From Flammeovirgaceae bacterium UBA2366 (GTDB lineage Bacteria > Bacteroidota > Bacteroidia > Cytophagales > Cyclobacteriaceae): DNA of 64,000 nucleotides. The stretch spans positions 248,001-312,000 of the forward strand of contig DDTK01000015.1 in the NCBI GenBank assembly GCA_002344065.1, in the 5' to 3' direction. The translations under genes and the position numbers were made by a program. Under the pieces are notes generated by a model, which made no database searches, had not been told where the DNA came from, and worked only from the letters and a program-made list of their open reading frames with translations. Below, one piece after another: positions 1 to 7,875 of this stretch. Numbering within the stretch: position 1 is the first letter of the stretch; every line of letters begins with the position of its first letter.

Positions 1-1616
1 AGCCCTAATCCCGTTCCTCCATATTGTTGACTGATGGAACTGTTGGCTTGTTCGAAGTGATGAAAGATCCGTTCCAGATCTTCCTGGTGAATGCCAATTC
101 CGGTATCCTCAATAATAAAACGGCAATTTAACCGATAACCGGTGTCCTCAGCAGAAACCAGTAGTTTTACAAAACCTTTTTCGGTGAACTTAACAGCATT
201 ACTCAATAAATTATAAAGTATCTGGCGCAAGCGAAAGGGATCACCCAAAAGGTTTATATTCTTTACGCCATTGACTTCCACAATAAAGGCCAATCCTTTT
301 TTATCGGTTTGTAACCGAAATGCGGCTTCTATTTCATGTAGTAAATTTTTAAGATTAAAGGGTTCACGCTCCAAGGTAAATTTTCCGGATTCAATTCGAC
401 TGTAATCCAACACCTCATTTACGATATGAAGTAAATGTTCCGATGAACGTTGAATGGCTTCAATGGCTACCCGATTATTCCCTGTGTCATCCAATTGTTC
501 AGAAAATCCAATAATCGATTGGAGAGGAGTTCGTATTTCGTGACTCATATTAGCCAGAAACCGTTCCTTTACCTGGCGAAGTTGATCGGTCTGATCTTTT
601 GCCTCCAGTAATTGTTTACGGTAATACTGACTTCGATAAATATCACTGAGAATAAAAAACACGAGTACAGCAAGAGCCATAAAAATTCCAACCATAAGAA
701 TTATTGCACGGTTAATGCTGCTATTCACCAAGGTAACGGCCAGTTCATAGTTGGCATGCAGTGTGGCGATTTCTTCACTCTCTACTTCATGTAAAATATT
801 TAAAAGCTGATTTAGTAGGGTAGTGCTTGCCTCAATAAGAGCCAGTTCTCGGTTTATCAGTTGAGCACGCTGCTCGCGTTGTACCTGCTCCAGGTTAAGC
901 ATGATTCTGCCAATTTGTTCAATGGCACTATCCTGCTTAATAATGGCCACGGTATCAGTAATTACGCTAAACTCTTCCCGTACCTCAACCCGGGGATCGT
1001 CATCGTTAGTATTCTTTTTGGAACCAAACAGCCGACCAAAAAAGGAGCGCTCATCTTTTTTACTTTTATCTGTACCGGGTATGAAAGTTGTTGTGGTGGT
1101 TTTCTGTTGTGTGGTAACAACATTGCTGTCGGGTTCAGGGTTATAATGAATTAAAAACTGAGAAAGCGAATCCAATTGATTTAGATATTCTTTATTGTTG
1201 GCCTGCACGGATCGTTCGCGCAGATAACGCAGAAAAAGTCGGTTTCTCTTCTGAAGAATTTTCTCCATCGCCAAAAGCCTGTCAACCTGATCATCTCTCC
1301 AGGGTAAGGTCATAAGCGTATCCAGTGCTACCATTAGGGCTTGCGATTCTTCAAGAATTCTTTTTGAGGCACGTTGGGGATTTTTAATCGCTTCCGCGCG
1401 ATGTTCTTGTTCTGCCCGAGTAACTTCCCGGAAGAAGCGGTTCAGAATCAGAATTTTCTCGTTTGGTGTTGATACGGAATCCACCTTTTCCATTAATTCG
1501 CCCAAACTAAAATACGCGATGCTTAGCGACAGGATAATAGCCCCGGAGGCCAGCAGAAAAGCTGCAATTACTTTCCCTTTAGTTCTGTGTAAAAATGGTT
1601 GCTGCTGATTCTGCAT
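1..1616 (-). CDS. Membrane sensor histidine kinase, C-terminus cut by window edge
   Basis: Minus-strand reading frame from an ATG at 1616 running off position 1 with no stop, so at least 538 residues are visible. A membrane segment lies at about residues 13-33 and a second at about 299-322; between them is a mostly helical extracytoplasmic region with a Thr-rich stretch followed by a Lys/Asp-rich stretch. Cytoplasmic part: HisKA H-box SHEIRTP with phospho-acceptor His359, N-box NLLSNAVKF, G1 box DTGIGI, F box and G2 box GTGLG at the very edge. It autophosphorylates His in response to an unknown signal. Many Bacteroidota relatives are hybrid kinases with a receiver domain; whether this one is cannot be seen here. 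The kinase assignment is firm, the signal unknown. Confidence 0.93.
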   Translation of the reverse strand, partial: MQNQQQPFLHRTKGKVIAAFLLASGAIILSLSIAYFSLGELMEKVDSVSTPNEKILILNRFFREVTRAEQEHRAEAIKNPQRASKRILEESQALMVALDTLMTLPWRDDQVDRLLAMEKILQKRNRLFLRYLRERSVQANNKEYLNQLDSLSQFLIHYNPEPDSNVVTTQQKTTTTTFIPGTDKSKKDERSFFGRLFGSKKNTNDDDPRVEVREEFSVITDTVAIIKQDSAIEQIGRIMLNLEQVQREQRAQLINRELALIEASTTLLNQLLNILHEVESEEIATLHANYELAVTLVNSSINRAIILMVGIFMALAVLVFFILSDIYRSQYYRKQLLEAKDQTDQLRQVKERFLANMSHEIRTPLQSIIGFSEQLDDTGNNRVAIEAIQRSSEHLLHIVNEVLDYSRIESGKFTLEREPFNLKNLLHEIEAAFRLQTDKKGLAFIVEVNGVKNINLLGDPFRLRQILYNLLSNAVKFTEKGFVKLLVSAEDTGYRLNCRFIIEDTGIGIHQEDLERIFHHFEQANSSISQQYGGTGLG

Positions 1617-1766
1617 GATCGCTAAAATTAGAATATCCTGGCATCAATTGTGTGTTATTGTGGTGCATTTTATATGCCAGCATACGTATACGGTTAATGA
1701 ATTGATCTTAGCGGTAACTATTTTCTTTAAACTACCCTATTCCATGCTGAATTTATAGATGAGGGT

Positions 1767-1774
1767 TATATTTG
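1767..1774 (+). promoter_or_regulatory. Bacteroidota -7 promoter element (TATATTTG)
   Basis: TATATTTG fits the TAnnTTTG core used by the Bacteroidota housekeeping sigma factor. It ends 4 nt before the ATG at 1779, so the expected transcript start would be at or next to the start codon (a leaderless mRNA). No clear TTTG -33 element is seen. Confidence 0.4.
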
Positions 1775-1778
1775 CACT

Positions 1779-2060
1779 ATGAAAGTTATTCAACGATTCA
1801 TTTTATTCATTATATGCTTTTATTCTTTCGGTGCGTTTAAAGCATTTCGGGAAGATGAGGTGGAATTAACGTGTGTAAAAAAGCAGATGTCGACCCAAAC
1901 CTGCCATTATAATTTTACAATTAATGGTATCCGTTACCATTTTATTGATAACGGATGCAAAACAAAAAGGGAAGATGTTATCAAAAAGGCCAAAGTAGGG
2001 AAGTTGGCGCTCGCCAAAGACTGGAAAATTGAATGCGAAGCAAAAAAAGACGGAAAGTAG
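1779..2060 (+). CDS. Small secreted hypothetical protein
   Basis: A 93-residue protein I do not recognise. Residues 1-20 are basic then hydrophobic and aromatic, a plausible Sec signal peptide ending around GAFKA. The mature part is charged, Lys-rich and has four cysteines (in LTCVKK, TQTCHYN, NGCKTK and IECEAK), which could form two disulfides after export. A promoter core sits immediately upstream. It lies divergent from the sensor kinase, with 162 bases between the two starts, and 44 bases before the CPBP protease gene on the same strand. Function unknown; coding status rests on the signal-like N-terminus and clean frame. Confidence 0.55.
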   Translation: MKVIQRFILFIICFYSFGAFKAFREDEVELTCVKKQMSTQTCHYNFTINGIRYHFIDNGCKTKREDVIKKAKVGKLALAKDWKIECEAKKDGK

Positions 2061-2104
2061 CATTCACTAAGCTTCCACGCCTACCAAAAGCCGGATAAAC
2101 AACT

Positions 2105-2938
2105 ATGATTATGGTAAAACCTGCCATCAGGAATCTCATCATTTTTATTGTCGTTGCACTATCCATTGGGTGGTTGGGTGTGTGGGTTGACCGGACACTA
2201 CCTGACCAACCTGAAGAAGAAACCCTGGGTATGGCAATTTGGTTAATCATTCCACTAGTGGTGGTAATTGTGCTGCGAACCTTCATGGGCGATGGCTGGA
2301 ATGATGCTGGCTTGAAGCCGCATGTAAAAGGCAATATTAAATGGTACTTGATTTCCATTTTCATTTTTCCCTTAGTAACCGCAGTTACATTATTGATTGG
2401 GTATCTGTTGGGTTGGATTGACGTTTCAAATTTTGATGGTCGAAGCTTTGCCTCGGTTTTTGTGAATTTGCTAGGCATTAATATTCTGAAAAATATTTTT
2501 GAGGAATCAGTATGGCGGGGATACCTAACCTCCAAACTCGTAAAACTTGGTCTTGAGGATTTTACGATTTACCTGGTGGCAGGATTAGTTTGGGGGTTGT
2601 GGCATGCACCATATTACCTGGTATTTCTACCCGAGTCTATGATCAATACGGTTTTACCTGTGGGTAGAATCGGCTTTACAGCAGTAGCTATATTCAATAT
2701 GCTGGCTTGGACGGTTATGTTTACCGAATTGTTCAGGTTAACAAATTCCATCTGGCCGGTTATCCTGCTGCATGCTGTTGAGGATGCACTCATCAATCAT
2801 CTGGTGATTGATGGCTATGTTTCAATTACTATGAATACCAAAATTTTTATTTCACCTATTTGTGGAGTAATTCCTACAATCCTTTATCTGGGTGTTGGCC
2901 TCTGGTTAAGAAGAAAACGAATCGGGAGTAATCAATAG
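2105..2938 (+). CDS. CPBP family intramembrane metalloprotease
   Basis: A 277-residue polytopic membrane protein of the CPBP (CAAX protease and bacteriocin-processing, Rce1-like) family. The family motifs are present: EExxxR at Glu133-Glu134 to Arg138, a WHA motif with His167, and a third motif with His223 (LLHAVED). These residues form the membrane-embedded glutamate/histidine active site in Rce1 relatives. About eight hydrophobic segments are visible. Family roles range from prenyl-protein processing to bacteriocin self-immunity; no peptide precursor is evident next to it, so the substrate is unknown. Its 3' end overlaps the convergent anti-sigma gene by 7 bases. Confidence 0.88.
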   Translation: MIMVKPAIRNLIIFIVVALSIGWLGVWVDRTLPDQPEEETLGMAIWLIIPLVVVIVLRTFMGDGWNDAGLKPHVKGNIKWYLISIFIFPLVTAVTLLIGYLLGWIDVSNFDGRSFASVFVNLLGINILKNIFEESVWRGYLTSKLVKLGLEDFTIYLVAGLVWGLWHAPYYLVFLPESMINTVLPVGRIGFTAVAIFNMLAWTVMFTELFRLTNSIWPVILLHAVEDALINHLVIDGYVSITMNTKIFISPICGVIPTILYLGVGLWLRRKRIGSNQ

Positions 2939-3456
2939 TGCATATTGGCCCTTTTGTCAAACCAAGGCTTTAGAACGGTTCTGTCAAGTACAAGAAAAGC
3001 AAGAATAATATTTAGCATGATGATGATGTTCACTACCAGCTTGCCATTAAACGGAATGGAGGGCAGGGGTTCTTTAATGTATTGATTTTGCAGTACCATG
3101 TTATTCAAATCGATGGAACCCGGGGAATCAAAAACTCCGTTGGCCAGTAACAAGGAACCAATACCAATAGCCACCAGCACCCCCGCCAGCAACAATAACC
3201 CATTTCTGGCCGAAAGCCCCGTGTGCACCGGATTGCTGTTAAGTTTGGTCATTACCAGTTGTGTAAAGTTTTTTGAGGGTTGTTCAAGAGCTGAACTTTT
3301 CAAGGTATAGTTGACCTGAACGAGTTCATCAAACCGTTTTTTCAGCTCGGGTGATGTGGCCAGTTGCTGCTCCAATTTTTCTTTATCGCTGGCAGATAGG
3401 GTGCCATCGATGAGGTCAAGCAGTTGGTTATCTAAAGATTGTGGTATTTTGTTCAT
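2932..3456 (-). CDS. Putative transmembrane anti-sigma factor
   Basis: A 174-residue protein encoded 7 bases downstream of the ECF sigma gene, the standard position for its cognate anti-sigma factor. Residues 1-75 form a soluble helical N-terminus with the pattern of short Bacteroidota anti-sigma domains (LLDLIDGTLS, then a run ending in RFDELVQV). Two membrane helices follow at about 86-106 and 139-158. The HxxxCxxC zinc motif of ZAS-type anti-sigma factors is absent. By inference it holds the sigma factor at the membrane until an envelope signal is received. Assignment is by context and topology, not by strong motif. Confidence 0.7.
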   Translation of the reverse strand: MNKIPQSLDNQLLDLIDGTLSASDKEKLEQQLATSPELKKRFDELVQVNYTLKSSALEQPSKNFTQLVMTKLNSNPVHTGLSARNGLLLLAGVLVAIGIGSLLLANGVFDSPGSIDLNNMVLQNQYIKEPLPSIPFNGKLVVNIIIMLNIILAFLVLDRTVLKPWFDKRANMHY

Positions 3457-3463
3457 AACTTAT

Positions 3464-4018
3464 TTATAAAGTTAATGCTTCTTTTTTCAAGATCATTGTT
3501 AATTCATCTGCCAATCGCTGGCGTGCACGGTGCACACGTACCTTCACGGTATTGGCTTGCATACCCGTAATGTCAGCTATTTCTTCAAGCGAAAATTCTT
3601 CCAGGTAAAACAAGGTTATCGCCAGTTTATCAGCTTCGTTTAATTTGGTCATGGCTTGCTGGATATATTTTTTTTTATCGCTTCGTTCCAGCATACCTTC
3701 CGCTTCTTGTCCATATTCGACAATCGTATTCTCAATACTTTGAAACGATCCCTTGCGTTTTCGTTTATAGCTTACAGAAGTGTTGAAAACGATCCGGTAC
3801 AGCCAGGTGGAAAACTTTGCATCTTTTTTAAAGTTACCAAGGTGGTGGTAGGCTTTAATAAAGGCATCCTGCGCGGCTTCCTCGGCCTCAGGTCTGTTTT
3901 CCAGAATCTTAAGGGCAAGGGTAAACGCGTAGCTCTTGTAACGATTCACCAGTTCAGCATACAACGGCTGGTTACCGGCAACAATCCTGTCAATAATAGC
4001 AAAATCCGGGTCTGTCAT
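3464..4018 (-). CDS. ECF-type RNA polymerase sigma factor
   Basis: A 184-residue sigma-70 family factor with region 2 (residues about 20-90, including the KFSTWLYRI segment that contacts -10 DNA) and region 4 (about 125-180, helix-turn-helix EEIADITGMQANTVKVRVHRAR). No region 1 or 3, as expected for the extracytoplasmic-function group. The ATG at 4018 is preferred over an in-frame TTG at 4036 because families of this type begin close to the DxxIIxxI helix. It forms a two-gene operon with the anti-sigma gene downstream. Target promoters cannot be read from the window. Confidence 0.93.
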   Translation of the reverse strand: MTDPDFAIIDRIVAGNQPLYAELVNRYKSYAFTLALKILENRPEAEEAAQDAFIKAYHHLGNFKKDAKFSTWLYRIVFNTSVSYKRKRKGSFQSIENTIVEYGQEAEGMLERSDKKKYIQQAMTKLNEADKLAITLFYLEEFSLEEIADITGMQANTVKVRVHRARQRLADELTMILKKEALTL

Positions 4019-4275
4019 GACATCGGTTTGACGCAACGCTTTAACGTAAAGTTACAGGAATAATGGCGAATACTTAAAAGCTGAAACTATTTTAGAACGT
4101 TAATTCTGACCATAGTGGGCACTTGGTGTTTTAGTGTTTTCCTGGCAACGGTATCAATACATTTTAGCCACCAATACACCAAAGCCCAAAAAGGCCTATA
4201 CAGGTTTGTGATGACTTGTAACCTGACGTGAAAACCCTGCGTCATAGGTACAGATTTCACTTAAAACTTATAATT

Positions 4276-4635
4276 ATGGATCCAGCAGTATTAGGCGTAA
4301 TGATTCCCATAGTAGCCATCATTAGCGTATTTACGATGATTATTTATCTGCGCAGGTATGAAAACACCGAGCGCATGGCAATGATTGAGAAGGGTGTTGA
4401 CCCATCAGTATTTACCAAGAAACCGCGTGGTGGCACCTCCGGTACGCTTCGGGCAGCGCTTTTATTTATAGGAGCAGGTGTGGGTTTACTGATTGCCTAT
4501 TTTCTAGACCGAACTTATAACATGGAAGAAGTGGCTTACTTTTCGATGCTCTTCATTTTTGGAGGCTTAGGCTTAGGAGCAGCCTACCTGATCGAAGAGA
4601 AGAAAATCAAAGAGGAGCGCCAGCAACAAAATTAA
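4276..4635 (+). CDS. Small membrane protein, DUF6249-like
   Basis: A 119-residue protein with three hydrophobic segments: residues about 3-23, a second near 55-75, and a third near 82-102, with a charged cytoplasmic loop (YENTERMAMIEKG) between the first two and a charged KKIKEERQQQN tail. This matches the architecture of small DUF6249-type inner-membrane proteins common in Bacteroidota and often found next to ECF sigma genes. Function unknown. The ATG at 4276 is preferred to an in-frame GTG at 4228, which would add a basic non-hydrophobic leader. It is divergent from the sigma gene, and a strong terminator follows it. Confidence 0.75.
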   Translation: MDPAVLGVMIPIVAIISVFTMIIYLRRYENTERMAMIEKGVDPSVFTKKPRGGTSGTLRAALLFIGAGVGLLIAYFLDRTYNMEEVAYFSMLFIFGGLGLGAAYLIEEKKIKEERQQQN

Positions 4636-4653
4636 CAGCCCCTTAAGGAAATA

Positions 4654-4702
4654 ATCTGTGATGGATGAACCCGATGGTTCAGTTGTCACAGATTTTTTCT
4701 TT
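4654..4702 (+). terminator. Rho-independent terminator
   Basis: Arms ATCTGTGA...TGAACC (4654-4671) and GGTTCA...TCACAGAT (4676-4693) pair with a symmetric 4-nt internal bulge and a 4-nt loop, followed by TTTTTTCTTTT. It ends the small membrane protein gene and separates it from the convergent transporter gene. Confidence 0.88.
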
Positions 4703-6150
4703 TAAAGGAACAACCAGTTTACCAGGGTGATGGAAATCCCCCAGATGATAAGAACGGAAATGATGTTGAGCCAGAATCCCGCTCGAACCATGTCCTGAAT
4801 CCGAATGTAACCGCTTGAAAACACAATGGCATTGGGGGGTGTGGCAATGGGAAACATAAGCGCAATGCTGGCACCCAAGGTTACCGGTAAGCCCATTAAT
4901 ATTGGATTTACTTCCATCACATTGGAAATCCCAAATACAACAGGAATAAATACGTTTACAAGCGCTACGTTACTCATCAATTCCGATAAGTAAACGGAGA
5001 TAACAATTACGAGCAAGGTTACCCAAATGGTAAAAGTGCCATGGCCGGCAATCCATTTGCCTACGGCCGGTATTATTTCCGACTTATCCAGCCCTTCGGC
5101 CAGGCACAAACCTCCGCCAAAAAGAAAGAGAATGCCCCAGGCTAATTTTTCGGTGTCAGACCATTGCAATACAAATTCACCCTGGCTAAAATTTACAGGT
5201 ACAATAAACATGAGCAAACCACCGCACATCGCCACCGTTGTATCGTTGAGCAATTCAAGGTTAAGCACACTATTAATGGGTTGTTGAAACATCCAGAAAA
5301 AGGCGGTGATTGAAAAAATAGTGAGTACAAGTTTTTCTTCTTTACGTATGGAGCCTAGTTCTTTAAGCCTTGAAGCAATTAGTTCATCAGATCCTTTGAT
5401 CTTTTCGAGATTGTTCGGAAAAATCAATCGGGTTACCAAATAATAGTTCGCCAAAACCAGCAGGGCTGCCACCGGAAATCCAACAATAAACCACTCGGCA
5501 AAAGAAATTTTTATTCCGTAAAATTCATTCAGTAAGCCTACAAAAACTACGTTAGGCGGTGTGCCAATAATGGTGGCCATTCCACCCAGGGAACAGGCAT
5601 AGCCAATCGATAACATTAAACCAACTGCAAAGTTACGATCGCCTTTACTTCCAAGCTCCTGAATGTTTCCTGCATCCTGTAATATTAAATTAACAACAGA
5701 CATGGCGATTGGCAACATCATCATGGCTGTAGCGGTATTGCTGATCCACATGCTCAACAGGGCGGAGGCTAACATAAAGCCAAGAATTATTCCATTACCT
5801 GATGTACCAGTTAACTTGATAAGTTGAAGTGCAATCCGTTCATGTAGTTTGTGTTTCTGAAGGGCGAGCGCGATCATGAAGCCACCCATAAACAGGAAGA
5901 TTACAGGATTGGCATAAGGCGCTGCGGATTGACTTATTTTCATAACTCCCAGCAATGGAAACCCCACCATGGGCAAAAATGCAGTAACGGGAATCGGGGC
6001 AGCTTCGGTAATCCACCACGTTAGCATCCAGGCTGCCAATGCAAGTACTTTTGGTGCGTCCGGTGAAATAAGTTCTTCCGGAAAGAAGAAATACAGCAGG
6101 ATGAAAAGAAGCGGTCCTAAAAAGAAGCCAATGCGTTTGGTGGAAGTCAC
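4702..6150 (-). CDS. SLC13/DASS family anion:sodium symporter
   Basis: A 482-residue polytopic transporter of the divalent anion:Na+ symporter family (SLC13, DASS), whose members import dicarboxylates, citrate, sulfate or phosphate with sodium. The diagnostic SNTAT motif is visible in WISNTATAMMMLP, with the second repeat represented by MSNVALVNVF. The C-terminal segment ATPPNAIVFSSGYI matches the family signature that includes the second substrate-binding loop. Length is typical for the family (about 450-500). The start is a GTG at 6150. Dicarboxylate is the likelier substrate from general similarity, but this is not decisive. Confidence 0.88.
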   Translation of the reverse strand: MTSTKRIGFFLGPLLFILLYFFFPEELISPDAPKVLALAAWMLTWWITEAAPIPVTAFLPMVGFPLLGVMKISQSAAPYANPVIFLFMGGFMIALALQKHKLHERIALQLIKLTGTSGNGIILGFMLASALLSMWISNTATAMMMLPIAMSVVNLILQDAGNIQELGSKGDRNFAVGLMLSIGYACSLGGMATIIGTPPNVVFVGLLNEFYGIKISFAEWFIVGFPVAALLVLANYYLVTRLIFPNNLEKIKGSDELIASRLKELGSIRKEEKLVLTIFSITAFFWMFQQPINSVLNLELLNDTTVAMCGGLLMFIVPVNFSQGEFVLQWSDTEKLAWGILFLFGGGLCLAEGLDKSEIIPAVGKWIAGHGTFTIWVTLLVIVISVYLSELMSNVALVNVFIPVVFGISNVMEVNPILMGLPVTLGASIALMFPIATPPNAIVFSSGYIRIQDMVRAGFWLNIISVLIIWGISITLVNWLFL

Positions 6151-6175
6151 GGATTTATTTTAATCTAAAACTACC

Positions 6176-6207
6176 CATAAAAATAAACCCCGAGGGTTTT
6201 CGGGGTT
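6176..6207 (-). terminator. Rho-independent terminator of the RRM gene
   Basis: On the minus strand AACCCCGA and TCGGGGTT (6186-6207) form a perfect 8-bp GC-rich stem with a 6-nt loop followed by TATTTTTATG. It lies 27 bases beyond the stop of the RRM protein gene and just upstream of the transporter start. Confidence 0.85.
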
Positions 6208-6233
6208 GTTAATTTTTTAGGAAAAAAGCGGTA

Positions 6234-6488
6234 CTAATTACCGGGCGCTTTTGGGTTGGCAGGCTTCACTACAATGGTTCGGCCATCCAGTTCTTTTTCA
6301 TTTAGCCCGTCAATGGCAGCCTGTGCTTCGGCATCGTTGGGCATTTCCACAAACCCATATCCTTTGGAGCGACCCGTGTCGCGATCTTTAACAATTTTCA
6401 CGGACGAAACTTCCCCGTACTGAGCAAATGCACTTTGCAAATCTTCCGTACGGGTTTTAAAATTGAGCTTGGCAACAAAAATGTTCAT
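6234..6488 (-). CDS. RRM-domain RNA-binding protein
   Basis: An 84-residue protein that is a single RNA recognition motif. RNP2 is at residues 3-8 (IFVAKL) and RNP1 at 42-49 (KGYGFVEM), so the aromatic RNA-stacking residues Tyr44 and Phe46 are in place; in RNP2 the usual aromatic position is Phe4. A short PANPKAPGN tail follows. Such small RRM proteins are abundant in Bacteroidota and cyanobacteria, bind RNA with low specificity, and in some species respond to cold. It sits downstream of pgk on the same strand but is separated by 115 bases, and it has its own terminator. Confidence 0.93.
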   Translation of the reverse strand: MNIFVAKLNFKTRTEDLQSAFAQYGEVSSVKIVKDRDTGRSKGYGFVEMPNDAEAQAAIDGLNEKELDGRTIVVKPANPKAPGN

Positions 6489-6603
6489 GATACATTAGAA
6501 ATTAAGTTAAAGTTCTTTGCCGACCAGTTCATGTGCTGATCAGCCAATCAAATATAAAAATATTTTGATCTTTAACACAGTGTTTAACCAGCCAGCGGCT
6601 TCG

Positions 6604-7788
6604 TTATTCAAGCGCTTTAACGCCTGGCAGCACTTTGCCTTCAAAATATTCCAGCAATGCGCCTCCACCCGTTGATACATAGCTAACTTTTTCAGTGAGG
6701 TTAAACTTGCTGATGGCCGCTGCCGAATCCCCTCCGCCAATCAGGGAGAATGCCCCGTTTTCCGTGGCTTGTACAATGGCCTCTGCTATTTTTTTGGTGC
6801 CGTTTTCAAATTTCTCCATTTCAAAAACGCCCATAGGACCATTCCATAAAATAGTTTTTGATGTTGCGATAACCTGCGAAAATACCGCAGTGGCCTGAGG
6901 GCCGATATCCAGTCCCATCCAGCCATTTTCAATGTTATGATTATTAGCCACGCTGGTGTTGGCCTGGGCATCGAATTTATCAGCCACCACCGAGTCGATG
7001 GGTAGGTGTAGTTCAACGCCTTTTCCTTTAGCTTTTTGGATGAGTTCTTTGGCGAGATCAAGTTTATCCGCTTCTACTAAACTATTACCTATGTTGCCGC
7101 CCATGGCTTTGAAAAAAGTGTACGCCATGCCGCCACCGATGATCAAATGGTCAACCTTATCAAGAAGCTGTTCAATAATTAAAATCTTATCTGAAATTTT
7201 TGCTCCGCCCATTATTGCTGTAAAAGGTTTTTCAGCATGTTCCAAAACCCGTTTAGCGTTGTCAAGTTCTGCGGCCATTACATAGCCCGCACATTTCTCA
7301 CTGAAGAATTGCGCCACAATGGTGGTGGAGGCGTGTGCACGATGGGCTGTACCAAAAGCATCGTTCACATAAATGTCACCATGCCGGCTGAGTTTTTTGG
7401 CAAAATCAACATCGCCTTTTTCTTCTTGCTTGTAGAAGCGCAGGTTTTCCAGCAACAATACTTCTCCGGGTTTAAGCGATGATGATAATGCGTAAGCTTC
7501 ATCACCAATGCAATCCGGTGCGAACTTAACGGGTTTGCCTAGTAAGGCTTCGGTGGTTTTAAGGGTATGTTTTAAAGAATACTTTTCTTCTGGCCCTTCT
7601 TTAGGCCTGCCCAGGTGTGACATGAGTATGCAACTTCCGCCAGCACTAAGAATTTTTTTAAGAGTGGGTATGGTGGAGCGAATACGGTTATCGTCTGTTA
7701 CGTTAAAACTTTTATCAAGCGGAACATTGAAGTCTACCCGAATAAGGGCACGCTTTGCGGAAAAATTGATGTCGTTAATGGTTTTCAT
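6604..7788 (-). CDS. pgk: Phosphoglycerate kinase
   Basis: A 394-residue enzyme that transfers phosphate from 1,3-bisphosphoglycerate to ADP in glycolysis, and the reverse in gluconeogenesis. Family signatures are present: RVDFNVP at residues 17-23 for substrate binding, the segment NDAFGTAHRAHAST in the N-terminal domain, the ATP-domain motif WNGPMGVFE, and the C-terminal GGGDSAAAI phosphate-binding loop. Length equals the bacterial norm. It lies 87 bases downstream of the phosphofructokinase gene on the same strand, so the two glycolytic genes may be co-transcribed. Start is the ATG at 7788. Confidence 0.98.
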   Translation of the reverse strand: MKTINDINFSAKRALIRVDFNVPLDKSFNVTDDNRIRSTIPTLKKILSAGGSCILMSHLGRPKEGPEEKYSLKHTLKTTEALLGKPVKFAPDCIGDEAYALSSSLKPGEVLLLENLRFYKQEEKGDVDFAKKLSRHGDIYVNDAFGTAHRAHASTTIVAQFFSEKCAGYVMAAELDNAKRVLEHAEKPFTAIMGGAKISDKILIIEQLLDKVDHLIIGGGMAYTFFKAMGGNIGNSLVEADKLDLAKELIQKAKGKGVELHLPIDSVVADKFDAQANTSVANNHNIENGWMGLDIGPQATAVFSQVIATSKTILWNGPMGVFEMEKFENGTKKIAEAIVQATENGAFSLIGGGDSAAAISKFNLTEKVSYVSTGGGALLEYFEGKVLPGVKALE

Positions 7789-7875
7789 AAGTTGTCATAT
7801 AATAAATATTGATAATTCTTATTCAATTAGAAGTGTTGTAGTGCTTGACCTTTGTGCGCCCTACTTAACCTACGT

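Noticed and set aside
612..1154. Several plus-strand open frames of 60-97 codons
   Set aside because: They lie antisense to the sensor kinase frame, whose translation shows unmistakable H, N, G1 and G2 boxes. They are shadows.
1981..2535. A 184-codon minus-strand frame
   Set aside because: It is opposite the CPBP protease gene and has no protein-like composition, while the plus-strand frame has all CPBP motifs.
4228..4275. An upstream in-frame GTG start for the small membrane protein
   Set aside because: The added residues are basic and unlike the family; the ATG at 4276 gives a proper N-terminal helix.
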